Counted from the stretch's first letter, positions 44,546 through 56,090 are shown. The stretch is 64,000 nucleotides of DNA from Triatoma infestans (GCA_011037195.1 JAAEAF010002747.1:65913-129912); one strand, 5' to 3'. Notes: generated by a model from the sequence alone, not told the origin. Numbers and translations are program-made.

Positions 44546-45562
44546 ACTTTCTCTTACTCCTAGTAAGAGGAAGTATTGTAATCGTGTCAAATTTTCGATA
44601 TCGAGTTTTCTCCGGAAATATCCGTTTTGAGGTCCCCTGGGTCAAAAAAAGTGGTTTTTAGCAAATGGTCTGTGTGAGTGTGTGTGTGTGCGTGTGTGCG
44701 TGTGTGTGTGTATGTATGTATGTGAACAGCATAGCTCAAAAATGAAAAACCGCAGAAAGTTGAAACTTGATATTCCGTTTAGGTATCACCATGGGATCTG
44801 ACAGTACGTTATCTGTCAAAATTCCTCAACCGGAAGTACCACTTTACTAGTTGGACTTTTTACTTTTTTGCAATTTTCTCAAAAATGGCTCCATCGTTTT
44901 TCTTCAAACTTGGAACATCAACCACACATACAAAGAGCTACAGCTTTTATTTGAAACATTTCTCCGGGAAAATGCATTTAAGGGCACTTTTAAGGGGAGG
45001 GGTGGGGTTAGGTTTCCATCTAAAGTGCTATTTCAGTTAATTAGACAATTCTGTCATCTAAATAATGTTAATAAGAATTAAATATGTTCTTGAAATTCCG
45101 TGTTTGAAAAAATCAGATGACCGGAAGTGCGTTTACTTTACCACTTTACTAAATGATTTATTCCCTTTTCGCAATTTTCTCAAAAATGGCTCCGACGATT
45201 TTCTTGAAACTTCATGTCTGAACTAAACATGCAGAGATCTACAACTTTTATTTAAAACATTTCTCTGGGAAAATTCATTTAAGGGCACTTTTAGGGGAGA
45301 GGTGGTTTATGTTTTTCTCTAAAGTGCTATCATAGTTGATTATACAATTCTATTATCCAAACAAAATTAATTAGAAATAAATAGATGATCAAAATTCCGA
45401 GTTTTAAGAAATTTAGTAAACCGGAAGTGCGCTTTTACTGAACAGTTTTTTCAGTTTTCGACGAATTTCGTTAAACTTGGTACACAAACTATAAAATTTG
45501 TCAATTATAATTTTGAGAACAGGAGTAAGAGCAAGTTGTGTGAGCGTTTCACACCAGATTTT
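44546..45562 (+). mobile_element. SNS (DINE-1/Helentron-like) copy C, reference copy
   Basis: End-to-end copy whose limits are fixed by the RT coding sequence around it. 5' palindrome ACTTTCTCTTACT-CCT-AGTAAGAGGAAGT (44546-44574, one mismatch). A block. (GT)n with TATGTATG at about 44673-44722. B block in two diverged rounds, each with CCGGAAGT, CTCAAAAATGGCTCC and 'ggcactttt(a)ggggag'. GGAGTAAGAGCAAGT (45522-45536), nearly complementary to the 5' end. Terminal hairpin GTGTGA-GCGTT-TCACAC (45538-45554), then CAGATTTTT. Flanks are ...TTTATT and TTTAG..., with no clear target duplication. It has no coding capacity. Confidence 0.85.
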
Positions 45563-46220
45563 TTTTTAGTTCAAGCTGGGCTATTGAGTTAAGTACGAAT
45601 ATATTATCAATACAACTTGGTTTGCCTTCTAAAACCTGACTGCTTTTCAGGGACCAAACTATTTTGACCTACCCATTCGCATAATCTATCAATATTGACC
45701 CTTATTATAATCTGAGTCAAGGTTTTTAACTGACAGTTAGCGAGTAAATACTTGTATAATTTATTGTCCGGCAATGTTCTGCCTCCTTTTTTCAATAACA
45801 TAGAGTTTGTAATTTCATACCAGAAATTAGGGAATTATTCTATCATGAAAACTTTATTTAAACAACACTCCAAATATGTTACTTTAGCCAATTTTGACGA
45901 AGGCTTTTGTAGAAGTCGTATGAAACACCCAGGTGTTTTTCAGACTGTTGGGACTATTTACACGCATTATTTCCTGTGATGTTACATCCGCATTGAGAGA
46001 AGGATGTCTTGTATTAAGTTAAATTATAGGGTTGAGTACACACTGCGGATAAACATTACCAAAATAGTCTTCTATACCAATCTGATTATAGTGAAAACAC
46101 GTTTGTAATTCTCTTCATAATTAGATGCTTTGTTATATGATTTTACTTGCTTCTTTTTAAGCAAACGGTCAGAATCAAACCAGGCTTATTTGGCAATCTT
46201 AGGTTATCGTTACTTTTAAC

Positions 46221-46372
46221 GATAACTCAGTGTGAAACTAAGTTTGCTCTGTGCGAGTCTGTGTTGTCACACTGTCTAAAAAACGCACCCTGAAGATGGG
46301 CGAACGCCCGAAACCGGTCGATGACCACAAAATGAAGCAGGCTACCACGGAAAATGTCTCTGAATCTTTCTT
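46221..46372 (+). mobile_element. PLE 3' unit, single arm
   Basis: Contains AGTGTGAAACTAAGTTTGC, 'gagtctgtgttgtcacactgtct', a hammerhead motif (46286-46323) and the tail to 'aaaatgtctctg' at 46372. No inverted arm precedes it. It abuts the upstream edge of the minus-strand RT pseudogene. AGTGTGA and TCACACT are complementary and form an upstream hairpin seen in the other units. Confidence 0.75.
46286..46323 (+). ncRNA. Hammerhead ribozyme motif, stem I mismatch
   Basis: CACC, CTGAAGA, T, GGGCGAACGCCC, GAAA, CCGGT, C, GATG. Core, hairpin II and helix III match the intact copies. Stem I has one mismatch (CACC against GATG, where other copies have CATC). Confidence 0.7.
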
Positions 46373-48549
46373 TCGTTTAAATTTTCTTTTTATATTGTTT
46401 GGATGCCTAATCACTGACTAAATATTTACCCAAACATACACAATAATAATAACGCAAAGGAAAAAATTCAAATTTAAAAATTACATTTAATTCAAATTTA
46501 TATTTATTATCTGAAATCTGAAATCTAAAGGTTGGTACCAGCAAGAAATTATTGTTGGTTACACTTTTGGGTGGTATTCTGCTAAAAGTGGAGCACTCTA
46601 CTAGCCAAAGGTGGAACGAATTTTGCGACAAGTGCAGCGCTCTATTATCAAAAGTGAGAGACTTAATTTATGAAAATTTAACTGTTTTTTCATGCATTTG
46701 TGAAGGTTTTGTATCGTTATTGTAAACGAAATTTCAACGATGATAGGCAAACAGAACTTATTATTTAATCCTTTGTATCTATGTTTTTAGTGAATTAAAC
46801 GTATTCATATTGGGTAATAGTAACATTTCTGTGTTTCTTTCTACTAACTTTATACGTAAAGTGAAGGTTATTTCACTCTTGCTTTTATCATACAACTTTT
46901 GTAATTCAAACGTATTGACAAATAAGTATTAAATTTTCAGACCGACGATTATTGAAAACAATTCTAATAAGTTGAATTAACCACTAAATAACTTACTTCT
47001 AACTTGAACTAAAAATAAACAAATTTTGAGGACAAAGCCCAACATATTCTCTTTTTCCTTCAAAGCAGTCGTTCACATAAGCTCAGTTCATATCGCAATG
47101 TCACTTAAACTAAAAGCACCGTATTTGAGACAAATACATGCATTCGAGAGCCGGGTAAAATGGCTTGGGTACCGCCAGTTTGAGACCACTGACATAAAGT
47201 ACTGAAGAAGTTTCATACACTGCGATGTGAAAGTTCCTACACAATTCATCTATTGATCTTTTATTAAAATTAACAGTTATCACAAGGGTATGTTGCAGCA
47301 TTGAACGAAATTGATTTCTTTTTCTCATCCCATTTTAAAGATAACATAATCGACTCAACACTGTTTAAGTTTACATTGTTTTATATGTTTATATTACTTA
47401 AAATTAAAGGAAAATGCTCTGATGCGGTCAAAATATGGCATATACTTCTAAATCTGATATAAATTCTAAACAATAATACGTACATTACCCCATATTAAAT
47501 TTCGCACACTATTGCCCAAATGGCTTACAAAAGTAAACTCTCCTGTTTTGTCACTAAGTGTTCTGCCGTTTAATAAACACATTATGGACAAGTGTTGGTC
47601 CATATTTTGTATGTTAAATATTTATATTTTATCTCATTTATTACCATGTCCAAACTATCTAAGATGTATTCCAATTCAGATTTTAAATTTGGAACTTGGG
47701 ACCTATGTGTTACAGAGGGTTGATAATAAGCGGGAAACATATGGAAGGCGAAGAAAGTGGGCAGATTGAGATAGTGCTGAGAGATAGTGAGGTAGTTAGT
47801 GTTGCTCACCAGACAAGTGCTGCTGTTGTGCAAAATTTCAAATGGTGATGGACTGACTGAGTGAATCCGGCTGACTGCTCACACTGACCGCCAAACTCGT
47901 TGATATTCCTTTCCAGGAAATGGAAACGTTAGTGGTGAGAGAGTTCACCGCATGCCACGCCTATCTTTTGTTTTTAGATTACTATTCAATAGTGCGCAAT
48001 ATGTGTGGTTGGTTATTATTGCAAATATTATAAATATTAATTGTTGGCTACAAACAAGAGCTTCTCAACCGTTTTGCATGCCCAATAACATAGATATGTA
48101 AACTTGAATGACACAATATTTTCCATGTTAATCGCACGCGCCAACAACAAACTTATTCCAATTGTAATCTCCTAGTTCTTTAAGCAGCAGTGTAGCATCA
48201 TACCCGTAGCCCATATAAAAATCTTTATTTCAATTTGAACATTTTATTTTATGGTTTGAAATCAAATAATTTCAATAAATTTTATTACAAAATAAAATTC
48301 AACAAATTTTAGTTATCTATTAACTTTATAATTACATTTTTCAAATTTTGTGCTGATATGAAATGTAGGTGGATGTATTATGATGAGAATATTGTAAATT
48401 AGTAGGTTTGTAGTAAGGATGTAATCATTCCAGAAACATATTTGTTAAAGGATTGAAGGGGTAATTTTAATTTATATTATTAAGGATAATAGCGCAAGAT
48501 TTCGTTACAAAAGAATACTGACTCGGTTGTCAATAACTACTCTTGTGGG
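46373..48549. other. No recognised gene
   Basis: About 2.2 kb of AT-rich DNA without family motifs, long frames or tandem repeats. Short frames at 46407-46631, 47110-47328, 47512-47769 and 47582-47833 have no recognisable domains and overlap each other. GC rises slightly at 47750-47960 with no clear signal. Confidence 0.5.
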
Positions 48550-49815
48550 AAGATAATCACCTTGACGTATTTGAACTACTGCTGTTCCTAGAGGTATGAG
48601 GCTCTTCAGGAGGCTGTTCATTGGTGATCTGTTTATTAGGTATGGATCGCTGATGCAAAGTGTGTGATATTGCCCTCCACAATGGCGACATTTCCAACGG
48701 AATTACATTCTTTAGTACGATGCTCAGGATAAGGGCAGTTCTTACAAGCAACCCAATTTTCCAGTAAATCAGAACGTTCTTCAGGTGCGGCTCGAACATA
48801 GTCTGTAAGCTTATGCATTTGTTTGCATAGAAAACATGTAGGGGGGTGTGATTTAGAAACAGCCTGGTTGGACTTACTTGGTATTGAACGAGATGAAACT
48901 GTTTTAGTGAAGGAAGAGGTTGGCTAGTTCTATTTATATTAAAATTATTCGACTTGGAGAGTTTATTAGATGGTAGAACTAAATCCTTCTTGCTATATCT
49001 TTAGCGTTTACTTTCTTTCGCACAAATTTCACCAGGGCACTTTAAGTGGGAAATTCATCTGCAGCAGCTAATTCAAACGACTCTCTTTGTTTTCATCCTT
49101 ACACGGAAATCTAATTCGAAAAGTATGTATTTTGCAGGGTTGGGAATTTTTAACTTTTCAAATAGTTACATTTTCAGCTACAACCTGCAAAATTTTGTTT
49201 AATGAAGATGCATTAAGTTTACCAGTAAGAGGCTTAATATTCAGTTTTGATCAATATGGGAAGCTAATTTTCTTTAATCATCATAGTGCTGGAGCCATGC
49301 CGACCTGTCTGGAGCCATCATAGCCCGCCTCATTTATGGCAATATGTTTAATAAAGGAATAACCATTCTTGTAATTATCAGAAAATATGGTTATTGTTAT
49401 ATAAGCACGTCGATTGAACTGATATACAATGAGTTAGGTCTAACGTGAATTTTGAATGAAAGAGATAGCTTTGGCTGAGGTGATAAGCAGCAATTTTCAA
49501 AAATACCCGTAGCATCATAATAAAAGTCTTTTATAGCTAAACATTACCGATTCTTGTTTAGTATGAAATTCTGATTCTACATTTTTTTTGCCAAATAAAG
49601 TATTGAATTTCAGATCATTCATTCATAAATTTTTCATAGTGAACATCAAGCGATTTAAACATTCCTTTAAATAACAGAACTGATTTGGAATCAGTAGAAA
49701 TTCGATGGCCTACTTCACAAGCTGATTTAATATTATCGGCTAATTAAGCGACATATTTTTTATATAGCGTAATTTTTTTTATCTAATGTGAGCTCAGGAG
49801 CTTCCGGCATATTGT
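48550..49815 (-). pseudogene. BEL/Pao retrotransposon gag fragment
   Basis: On the minus strand, near 49810-49600, a decayed gag N-terminal region (PEAPELTLDKK-like, then ISTDSKSVL-like and a YEKFMND-like segment). Near 48850-48590 a Cys/His series: CFLCKQMHKLTD, VACKNCPYPEHRTKECNS, then CRHCGGQYHTLLH after a frame change. This CxxC-H / CxxC-H-C / CxxC-HHxLLH pattern is the gag zinc-knuckle set of BEL/Pao LTR retrotransposons. Between them (about 49080-49560) coding sequence is not recognisable. No protease, RT or LTR was found next to it. Stops in all frames; inactive. Confidence 0.7.
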
Positions 49816-50240
49816 AGATTTGCTAAAGAAGAGAAATGTAACAGAAATAATGAAGAATAGGGATTAGGAACGAAGAAATGAAAAAGAGATACACAGTTCT
49901 AAAAAGGATAACACAGAATTAAAAAGACTACAAACAAAGCAAGAAATATAAGAAAAATAAAAAAGAGAAATGGAATAAAATATAAGTTAATTAGTGAGAA
50001 AATAAAATAAAAAATATAATGAATAAAGCAAAAATTATGAAAGTATACAGCAAGGAAATATCAACAAGAGATTAAACTTTAAAAAGTATTATAACAAAAT
50101 TGAACCCAATCGGAAATGTGAAAAGAAAACAATTACCTTTATTATAACTTCATTTTAAAATCATAACCGTATTTATACTAGGGCAATTAAACTTTCCAAC
50201 TTGACAAAATGATGTAATAATTATCAATGTTATAATTTTA
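49816..50240. other. A-rich spacer
   Basis: Purine/A-rich DNA with no frame or repeat unit. The SNS terminus follows. Confidence 0.5.
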
Positions 50241-50244
50241 TTAG

Positions 50245-50297
50245 TAGTTTTAGTTGCAGTAAGAGAAAGTGGTGCGAGTGTTTCACGCTAGATTTTA
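50245..50297 (+). mobile_element. SNS family 3' terminus fragment
   Basis: TTTAGTTGCAGTAAGAGAAAGT, GGTGCGAGTGTTTCACGC, TAGATTTTA: the subterminal repeat and terminal hairpin with substitutions. Only the end of the element is present. Confidence 0.65.
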
Positions 50298-50844
50298 TTT
50301 CACTGGACTGGCAGCGCTGAAAGGCGCCTATCGTCCAAGGACGGCCCGAATAGACACTGGCAACTGTTCATCTTTACAAACAATGTCGACAGTTATTGTT
50401 AATAGATAAACAAAATTTAGAAATATATTGTGATTATTCACTGCAAGATTCACTGTAAACAGCAGTACACTCTCACTACTGTCTTATCAATTACAATGCA
50501 CTATTATCACTGTCAAATTTCTATTGGCCCACATATGTACCTAGTCAAATTGAGATATAATTAACTTCAATTTTCTCCTTGAACAGGGTTCTCTAATTAA
50601 GTAATAATATTTTTTGTTTAATAATATAATTAAAATAACAAGACTTTCCCTACTACAATTTCCAAATTATAATTCAATAATTGTATTCAAAATTGCAAGT
50701 TTACTAAATCTTTTTTTTGTGTAGATGATGGAGCGAAAGTTGTACTTACACAGCGTTCAGAGAAAATCTAATGTTGCAACTTCCTGGAACCCCTATAACA
50801 GGAATGTTCCGGAAAAAGTTTTGAACATCTTGTGAAAAGTTTGT
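50298..50844. other. No recognised gene
   Basis: AT-rich, no supported frame. A slightly GC-richer patch at 50305-50370 is unassigned. Confidence 0.45.
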
Positions 50845-51040
50845 ACATCTTGTGAGGTACCAATTAAAATAAAATCCGTGAAGCCATTTTCAAGAAAATG
50901 AGGAAGAAACTGCAAAATGTATTCTGTAAAGGAGTACATTTCCAGGCGATTGATTTTAACCAGAAAATTCTTTCGGAATTCTAAATGAAATATCAAGTTT
51001 GAACTTCCTGCAATTTTCCATTATTGAGTTATTGTGATCA
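50845..51040 (-). mobile_element. SNS-like B-block fragment, minus strand
   Basis: CCATTTTCAAGAAAATGAGGA, 'aaactgcaaaatgtattctgtaaagg' and 'atatcaagtttgaacttcctgcaattttcc' are diverged complements of family blocks (CTCAAAAATGG, the actga/ccggaagt region, gttgaaacttgatat). Ends are not visible. Confidence 0.4.
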
Positions 51041-52154
51041 GGGCAGGTAGAGTTAGACCACACAGCAGTTTTTAATAAACCACTTGGAAAGAAAAAGAAA
51101 TGAAAAGAGTTAACAAATATCAACACTTACTTTTTAGTTGTTGAAGAAAAGTCTAAATACATGTGAGTGGATGTGGGATGTTATTGATCTGAATAAACTG
51201 TTGGAACATCTGAAGAGAGCATTGTTTGATTCAGCTAGAGGCTAACTGAGAGAATTACATCGAGAAACAAAAAGATAACAACAGTTGTAACCAAGTGCAA
51301 TCTCTTGATTTACTTGCCATCCGCCATTTGTGGTTTTTATCCATTTTAATTAAAAATGTCACAGTAAGATATACGCGCACTGATATGATTCAATAACAGT
51401 TATTTGATATGTTTTTTGGAATAACAAATACAAGGAAAGGAATTAGTTGCGAGGGTTGAGGAACACTGGTGAGCTGGGGAACACCGCCCTCTAGCTAGTC
51501 GGATACCCTGACAGAGCGCATGTCTTTGTTGCTTGACTGCGCCCTGCCACTTCATTGCCAATCTAGAGGATGGAGCTGCCATTGATGGTAGTTGACATTA
51601 CTATCATATTCCAGACGGCAGTAACAAAATTCTGGTATGAAGCAATCATACCACCTTCTCTTATAGCAATGCCCTTAGTTCTCCATAACTAATTGATTTC
51701 AAAATGGAGTCATTACTAAACATTTAGTTGACTTCGATATCAAGAGGACTTCACCTGAATTAATTCAGGTGAGAAAATAAAATGCTGCCGTAGTATGCCA
51801 GTTCGCCCACAAATACCCAAAAATCAATTTTCTCGCTAAAAAGATTTAAGCAAAAGGATAGTTCTTTATATGGCAATTAGTATGCAATATTTATGGAAAC
51901 CTTCTCTCATTATTGGAGAAAATGGCGGAAACGGAAGTACCGTTGATTTCCATTTAAGCGATTTATTTCAAACTCGAAATTTGAGCACATATTTTTTAAT
52001 TCTAATTCATGTAATGCAAGTGATAGACATTGAAGTGGTGCTTAAGAGGGAAGCTGTCACCTCAGAACCACTCTAACATTACTGTTTCCTAACAATCTTT
52101 GCAATACAGGTGAATAGAATGAATGTGTTCAATAAAATCCGCAAGCATAAATAA
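51041..52154. other. Mostly unassigned; weak SNS-like block
   Basis: GC-richer patch at 51440-51590 without a recognisable product. At 51890-52075 fragments such as GGAGAAAATGGC, CGGAAGTACCG and 'tcaaactcgaaatttgagc' resemble SNS blocks in minus orientation. No gene. Confidence 0.4.
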
Positions 52155-52739
52155 AAACTCTGGTTTGAAACACTCACACGACTTTCTCTTACCGAGTGAC
52201 AAATTCTCTTCAAACTTGTTTATTAAATGTTTGCTTGTCTTCAATTACATGTGCACTTCTGGACAGCCGATTTTATTCAGACTCGGAATATTGGCAACAT
52301 ATTTAATTCAATTTAATATTATTTAAATGATACAATTATAAAATAATTGAAATATAACTTTAGAGGAAAACATAGCACCACCTTCCCCATTAAATGAATT
52401 TTCCCAGAGAATTGTTTCAAATAAAGGTGTAGTTAATATATCAAGTTTAGAGAAAATCGTTGGAGACGTTTTTGAGAAAATTGAAAAAATAAAAATTCAA
52501 TGAGGAAAGTAGTACTTCCGGTTGGGGAATTTTGCAGGTAAGTTCCTTTCAGATCCGATGCTGATATCCATACATAATGTCAGTTTCGAACTTTGTGCGA
52601 CTTTTCTGATCTATGCCGTTCGCTTACAATATTTTCTAAAAACTCAGAGATCTCAGAACTTGTATTTTCGGTGAAAATTCGAAATAGAAAATTTGATTGT
52701 ATTACAATACTTGCTCTAACAGCATTTAGAGAAAGTAAA
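52155..52739 (-). mobile_element. SNS family copy H, minus strand, both ends present
   Basis: On the minus strand: 5' ACTTTCTCTAAATGCTG...AGAGCAAGTATTGTAATAC (from 52738), A block, degenerate centre without a long (GT)n, one B-block round, then GTAAGAGAAAGTCGTGTGAGTGTTTC and AAACCAGAG (52195-52159). At about 585 bp it is a short derivative with both termini, which supports the proposed ends of the family. Confidence 0.75.
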
Positions 52740-53204
52740 ATGGTATTGCGATTGAGGGATTTTCAACAGTAGAAAATCAACTGCATTATAGGTGAGCAGC
52801 TTCAGCAAAATAAGTTGGGTTTCAAACTAGTTTTGATGAATTGTGATATTCAAGAATTGTATTGCTTCTCTTAGTTTTATACCTATGATTATACTATTGG
52901 TGCAATAAATAAAAAATGAATGCTATGCTCATGCTATTAGTGCATGAGTATATAGCATAAGCATCCCACCCCAATGGTTATAATGAAACAAACAGCGCAT
53001 TGAGTAAGTACTCTTCGTAAGTGGTGCTCCAGATTTTTTTGTTTATGAGCCATTATTTACTTTCAGTCACTTAATGAATTATTGTGTAGAATATTAAAAA
53101 ATCGATTAGTTGAAACCCTGCTTATATTAATTTATTACCTATCGATTATGACTGGTATAAATGCATGGATGGCTCCATAAATGTCTGAGTCTCGCCTCTT
53201 GATT

Positions 53205-53345
53205 TTGCTCTGTGCAAGTCGGTGATATCACACATGTTTATGTGAGACATTCTGATGATGGGCGAGCGCCCGAAACATGCCCACAAAATGAAGCAGGCAA
53301 TCACGGTAAATCTCTCTGATGCTCTCCAGCTCGGCAACCCAATCA
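53205..53345 (+). mobile_element. PLE unit with deleted hammerhead
   Basis: TTGCTCTGTGCAAGTCGGTGA, CTGATGA (53252-53258), GGGCGAGCGCCC hairpin, GAAA (53272-53275), then directly ATGCCCACAAAATGAAGC. Helix III, the cleavage site and stem I 3' strand are deleted. The tail goes on to CTCGGCAACCCAATCACAG, the degraded family 3' end. Confidence 0.75.
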
Positions 53346-53724
53346 CAGTTATAGATGGGTAATAGAGACATTATTTTAAACAGTAGGAAAAAGTTATTGG
53401 CCCAATATTTCATTTAATTGAAATCATTATTTCATGCACCTTCTTTATTAGCCCATCTCTAACTAATGTATCTTTTGTCACTAATGGTTATCTTTTGTGA
53501 AACCATGAAAAAGTTGAAAATTTACTTTCTAAATACACTGTATGTCAGACTTGTGTTGTAAATGAAACTCTTTAATGGGGGGGGGGAAACTACCAAATTT
53601 GAGGCTTCTATACAGCAGACTCAAATTTTAAACAGTACATACTCAAGCACATGTATATTTACTAGTTTTTGTTCTAATGAAAGTGACTAGATATAGCCAC
53701 TGTGGAGCAATTACTGTATTTTGT

Positions 53725-53807
53725 GTAAGAGGAAACAGCGATCTGAAATTTAGTTTCCACAGGCAGGACATGTTTTGGAGTCCAATGATAACTTTTTATT
53801 GAATTTC

Positions 53808-53867
<60 letters not shown>

Positions 53868-54100
53868 AAATATCTCAAATCGCAAGAAACTGAAAGTTGA
53901 TATTCTATAGCTATCATCAACATCCGTAAAGCCGACCTATGTCTTTCGTCAAAAAGCTCCTAGTTTTTGGAGATGTCTTAGTTTTTGGAGATTTACTCAA
54001 ACAATTTTCTTCTCAACATCATTGGTTAAGTGCACACATTCAAATGTTCATTTAATTTGAAACATTTTTCCCTGAAAAGGGATTTTAGGGATCTTGTGGT
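53725..54100 (+). mobile_element. SNS family copy I, diverged, with long (GT)n
   Basis: AAGAGGAAACAGCGAT (A-block start) is followed by (TA)n/(GT)n at 53808-53863, 'aatatctcaaatcgcaagaaactgaaagttgatattc', then the AATTTTCTTCTCAAC and GAAACATTTTTCCCTG blocks. Terminal hairpin not seen. Confidence 0.6.
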
Positions 54101-54525
54101 GTATGGTAGGTAGGTGTGCTGGAAGCTGACAAGTTCGAGTTGAAGGGTTAAAGTGGCTTGAAGCGCTTCCACCACAAAGAAGTCACATATGAAATGAAAT
54201 GAAAAATGTTATTCTTATTCCGGGACATAAGTTCCTTAGCAACAATAATACAAATTAAGATGGCCTAGTGAGTGTGGCCTTGGTATTACTTTACCGCCAG
54301 CACCACTACATTCTGGTTGGCCGACTAAACTTCATCTGGTGATAAGTTCAAATTAGAAGAAAATTTGTCGATTGTATACTTGTTGCAAGAAAATTTGAAG
54401 CTGAGCTGCTCATTCAAGTGAAGCCATAATTCCAGTTAACCAATGCCACTCTAGGAATGCTAGGTGATAAAATCATATATTCTACTGCAGGGGAAATGTA
54501 AAGTGTAGCGGTCCCGCAGGGCTGG

Positions 54526-54566
54526 AACAAAAAGAAACAGGCTATCACGGAAAATGCCTCTGATGA
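54526..54566 (+). mobile_element. PLE tail fragment
   Basis: AAGAAACAGGCTATCACGG then AAAATGCCTCTGATG matches the PLE tail downstream of the hammerhead. The core is absent. About 40 bp only. Confidence 0.55.
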
Positions 54567-54599
54567 AATGTAAAGTAGTTGCAGCTGTTCCATCACACT

Positions 54600-55020
54600 T
54601 CAATATCAGTTTGCTGTAAAATATTTGAAATAAAAGGATAGCCATGTATATAAGTGGGTAAATGCCAAGTTTAAACAAAATCGTAGCAGCCATTTTGGAG
54701 TAAACTGCGAAAAAATATTCAGTGAAGTCGCATTTCCGCATAGACAGATTACAACTGAAAGAACAGTCGGTGTCAGATGCGGTGAAGGTAGAGTCAATGG
54801 AATATCAAATTTGAACTTATTGCGAGTTTTCATTTTTGAAAATGGTTTTGTTTACACATAGAACACAAAATAGCTACACATATACACCAAAATACATACA
54901 CACAGATCATTCATAATAATTTTGTTGTTGTGGTTGGGTAACCTTGTTGGGAACATGTATTTCTAGTTAAAAACTCAATTTTTAAAATATAATGCTTACA
55001 GCTTAAGAAAAAATATAAGA
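54600..55020 (-). mobile_element. SNS family copy J, minus strand, diverged
   Basis: TTTAAACAAAATCGTAGCAG, CCATTTTGGAG, GTCGCATTTCCGCATAGAC, ACACACAGATCATTC and CATGTATTTCTAG follow the family order in reverse orientation (B block, ccgg block, GT tract as AC, A block). Ends degraded. Confidence 0.5.
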
Positions 55021-55286
55021 AACTTGAGATTGAAAAATGAGCAGATCTGTAGCGGATTGTATTTCGTCTGGAAGGTGATTGATAGGGGCCAACATTGCCA
55101 TCGAGAAAATCTATAATTGTGGCGCATGCGTAGTCACCTGCTTCCTACACAACATAACTCGACTATAACTCGGTATTGTTGATTAGTTGCCATAAATACT
55201 GTTTTTTCCTTCAGGCGTGCTAAATCCTTAATAGGTGTGCTTTCCACAACTATTTGTTCATTTACCTTATGCTTTTTTGTATTTTC

Positions 55287-56090
55287 ACTTTCTCTTAATG
55301 CTAAGAGGAAGTATTGCGATTAGATCAATTTTTTCGAAATTAGATACAATACAGATAAATAAGTTTTTACTTTCCTTACTCCCACTAAGAGGAAGTATTG
55401 TAATCGTGTCAAATTTTCGATATCGAATTTTCACCGAAAATATCCGTTTTGAGGTCCCCTGAGTCCTCAGGTTTTCTAAAATGTGGTTTTTAGAAAATGT
55501 TCTTTGTGTGTATGTATGTACGTGAATGTATGTATGTATGTTATGTATGTGAATAGCATATCTCAAAAATGAAAAAGAGGAAAGTTCCGTTCAGGCATCA
55601 CCATGGGATCCTGTAGGTTATCTGTCAAAATTCCTCCACCGGGAAGTACCACTTTACTGAAAGGTTTTTTTACTTTTTTGCGATTTTCTCAAAAATGGCT
55701 CCAACTTTATGGAACTGCTATATCAACTACACATACAAAGAGCTACAACTTTTACTTACAATTTTTCTCTGGGAAAATTCATTTAAGGGCACTTTTGGGG
55801 GAGAGGTGGGGTTAGGTTTTCCTGTAAAGTGCTATTTCAGTTTATTATACAATTCTATCATCTAAATAATAATAATTAGAATTAAATGTGTTGTTGAAAT
55901 TTCGAGTTTGAAAAAAATTGGATGATCGGAAGTGCATTTTTCTGAGAAATATTTTTTTTTGCGATTTTGTTCATAAAATCACCGAGAATTTCATTAAATT
56001 TTGATATATACTAACTATAAAATTTGTCAATCACAATTTTGAAAATTGGAATAAGAGAAAGTTGGATGAGTGTATCACACCAGATTTTTT
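55287..56090 (+). mobile_element. SNS family copy D with a duplicated 5' end
   Basis: Two 5' termini in tandem: ACTTTCTCTTAATGCTAAGAGGAAGT (55287) and ACTTTCCTTACTCCCACTAAGAGGAAGT (55369). A/GT region (GTATGTATG at 55510-55550), one B-block round, and the terminus 'aataagagaaagttggatgagtgtatcacaccagatttttt' ending at 56090 follow. The first terminus is followed by only about 80 bp before the second. Confidence 0.8.

Larger units (their letters stand above)
43530..46220 (-). pseudogene. Non-LTR RT, minus strand, split by two insertions
   Basis: Reading down from 46220 on the minus strand: WFDSDRLLKKKQVKSYNKASN (linker, about 46175-46110), LANCQLKTLTQII...VNIDRLCEW, SLVPEKQSGFRR (45655-45620), NIFVLNSIAQLELKK, then an SNS insertion (44546-45562). 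It resumes with KDAFFVAFVEFQRAFDSI (block A, about 44540-44490), GDPLSPLLFN (block B, about 44330), LPLYADDLLIFE (YADD block, 44225-44190), then a PLE insertion (43762-44029), then VVNCFNYLGVHFS (43760-43720) and IQVWGLRY. Block order is complete for a CR1/I-group RT. Frames are scattered, so the element was old before it was interrupted. Confidence 0.75.

Noticed and set aside
44546..45562. Canonical Helitron
   Set aside because: No 5'-TC...CTRR-3' ends and no insertion into AT; the terminal hairpin and T-rich target fit Helentron-type elements better.
48557..48818. Two overlapping minus-strand frames as separate small genes
   Set aside because: Both are pieces of one BEL/Pao gag zinc-knuckle region shifted by an indel.
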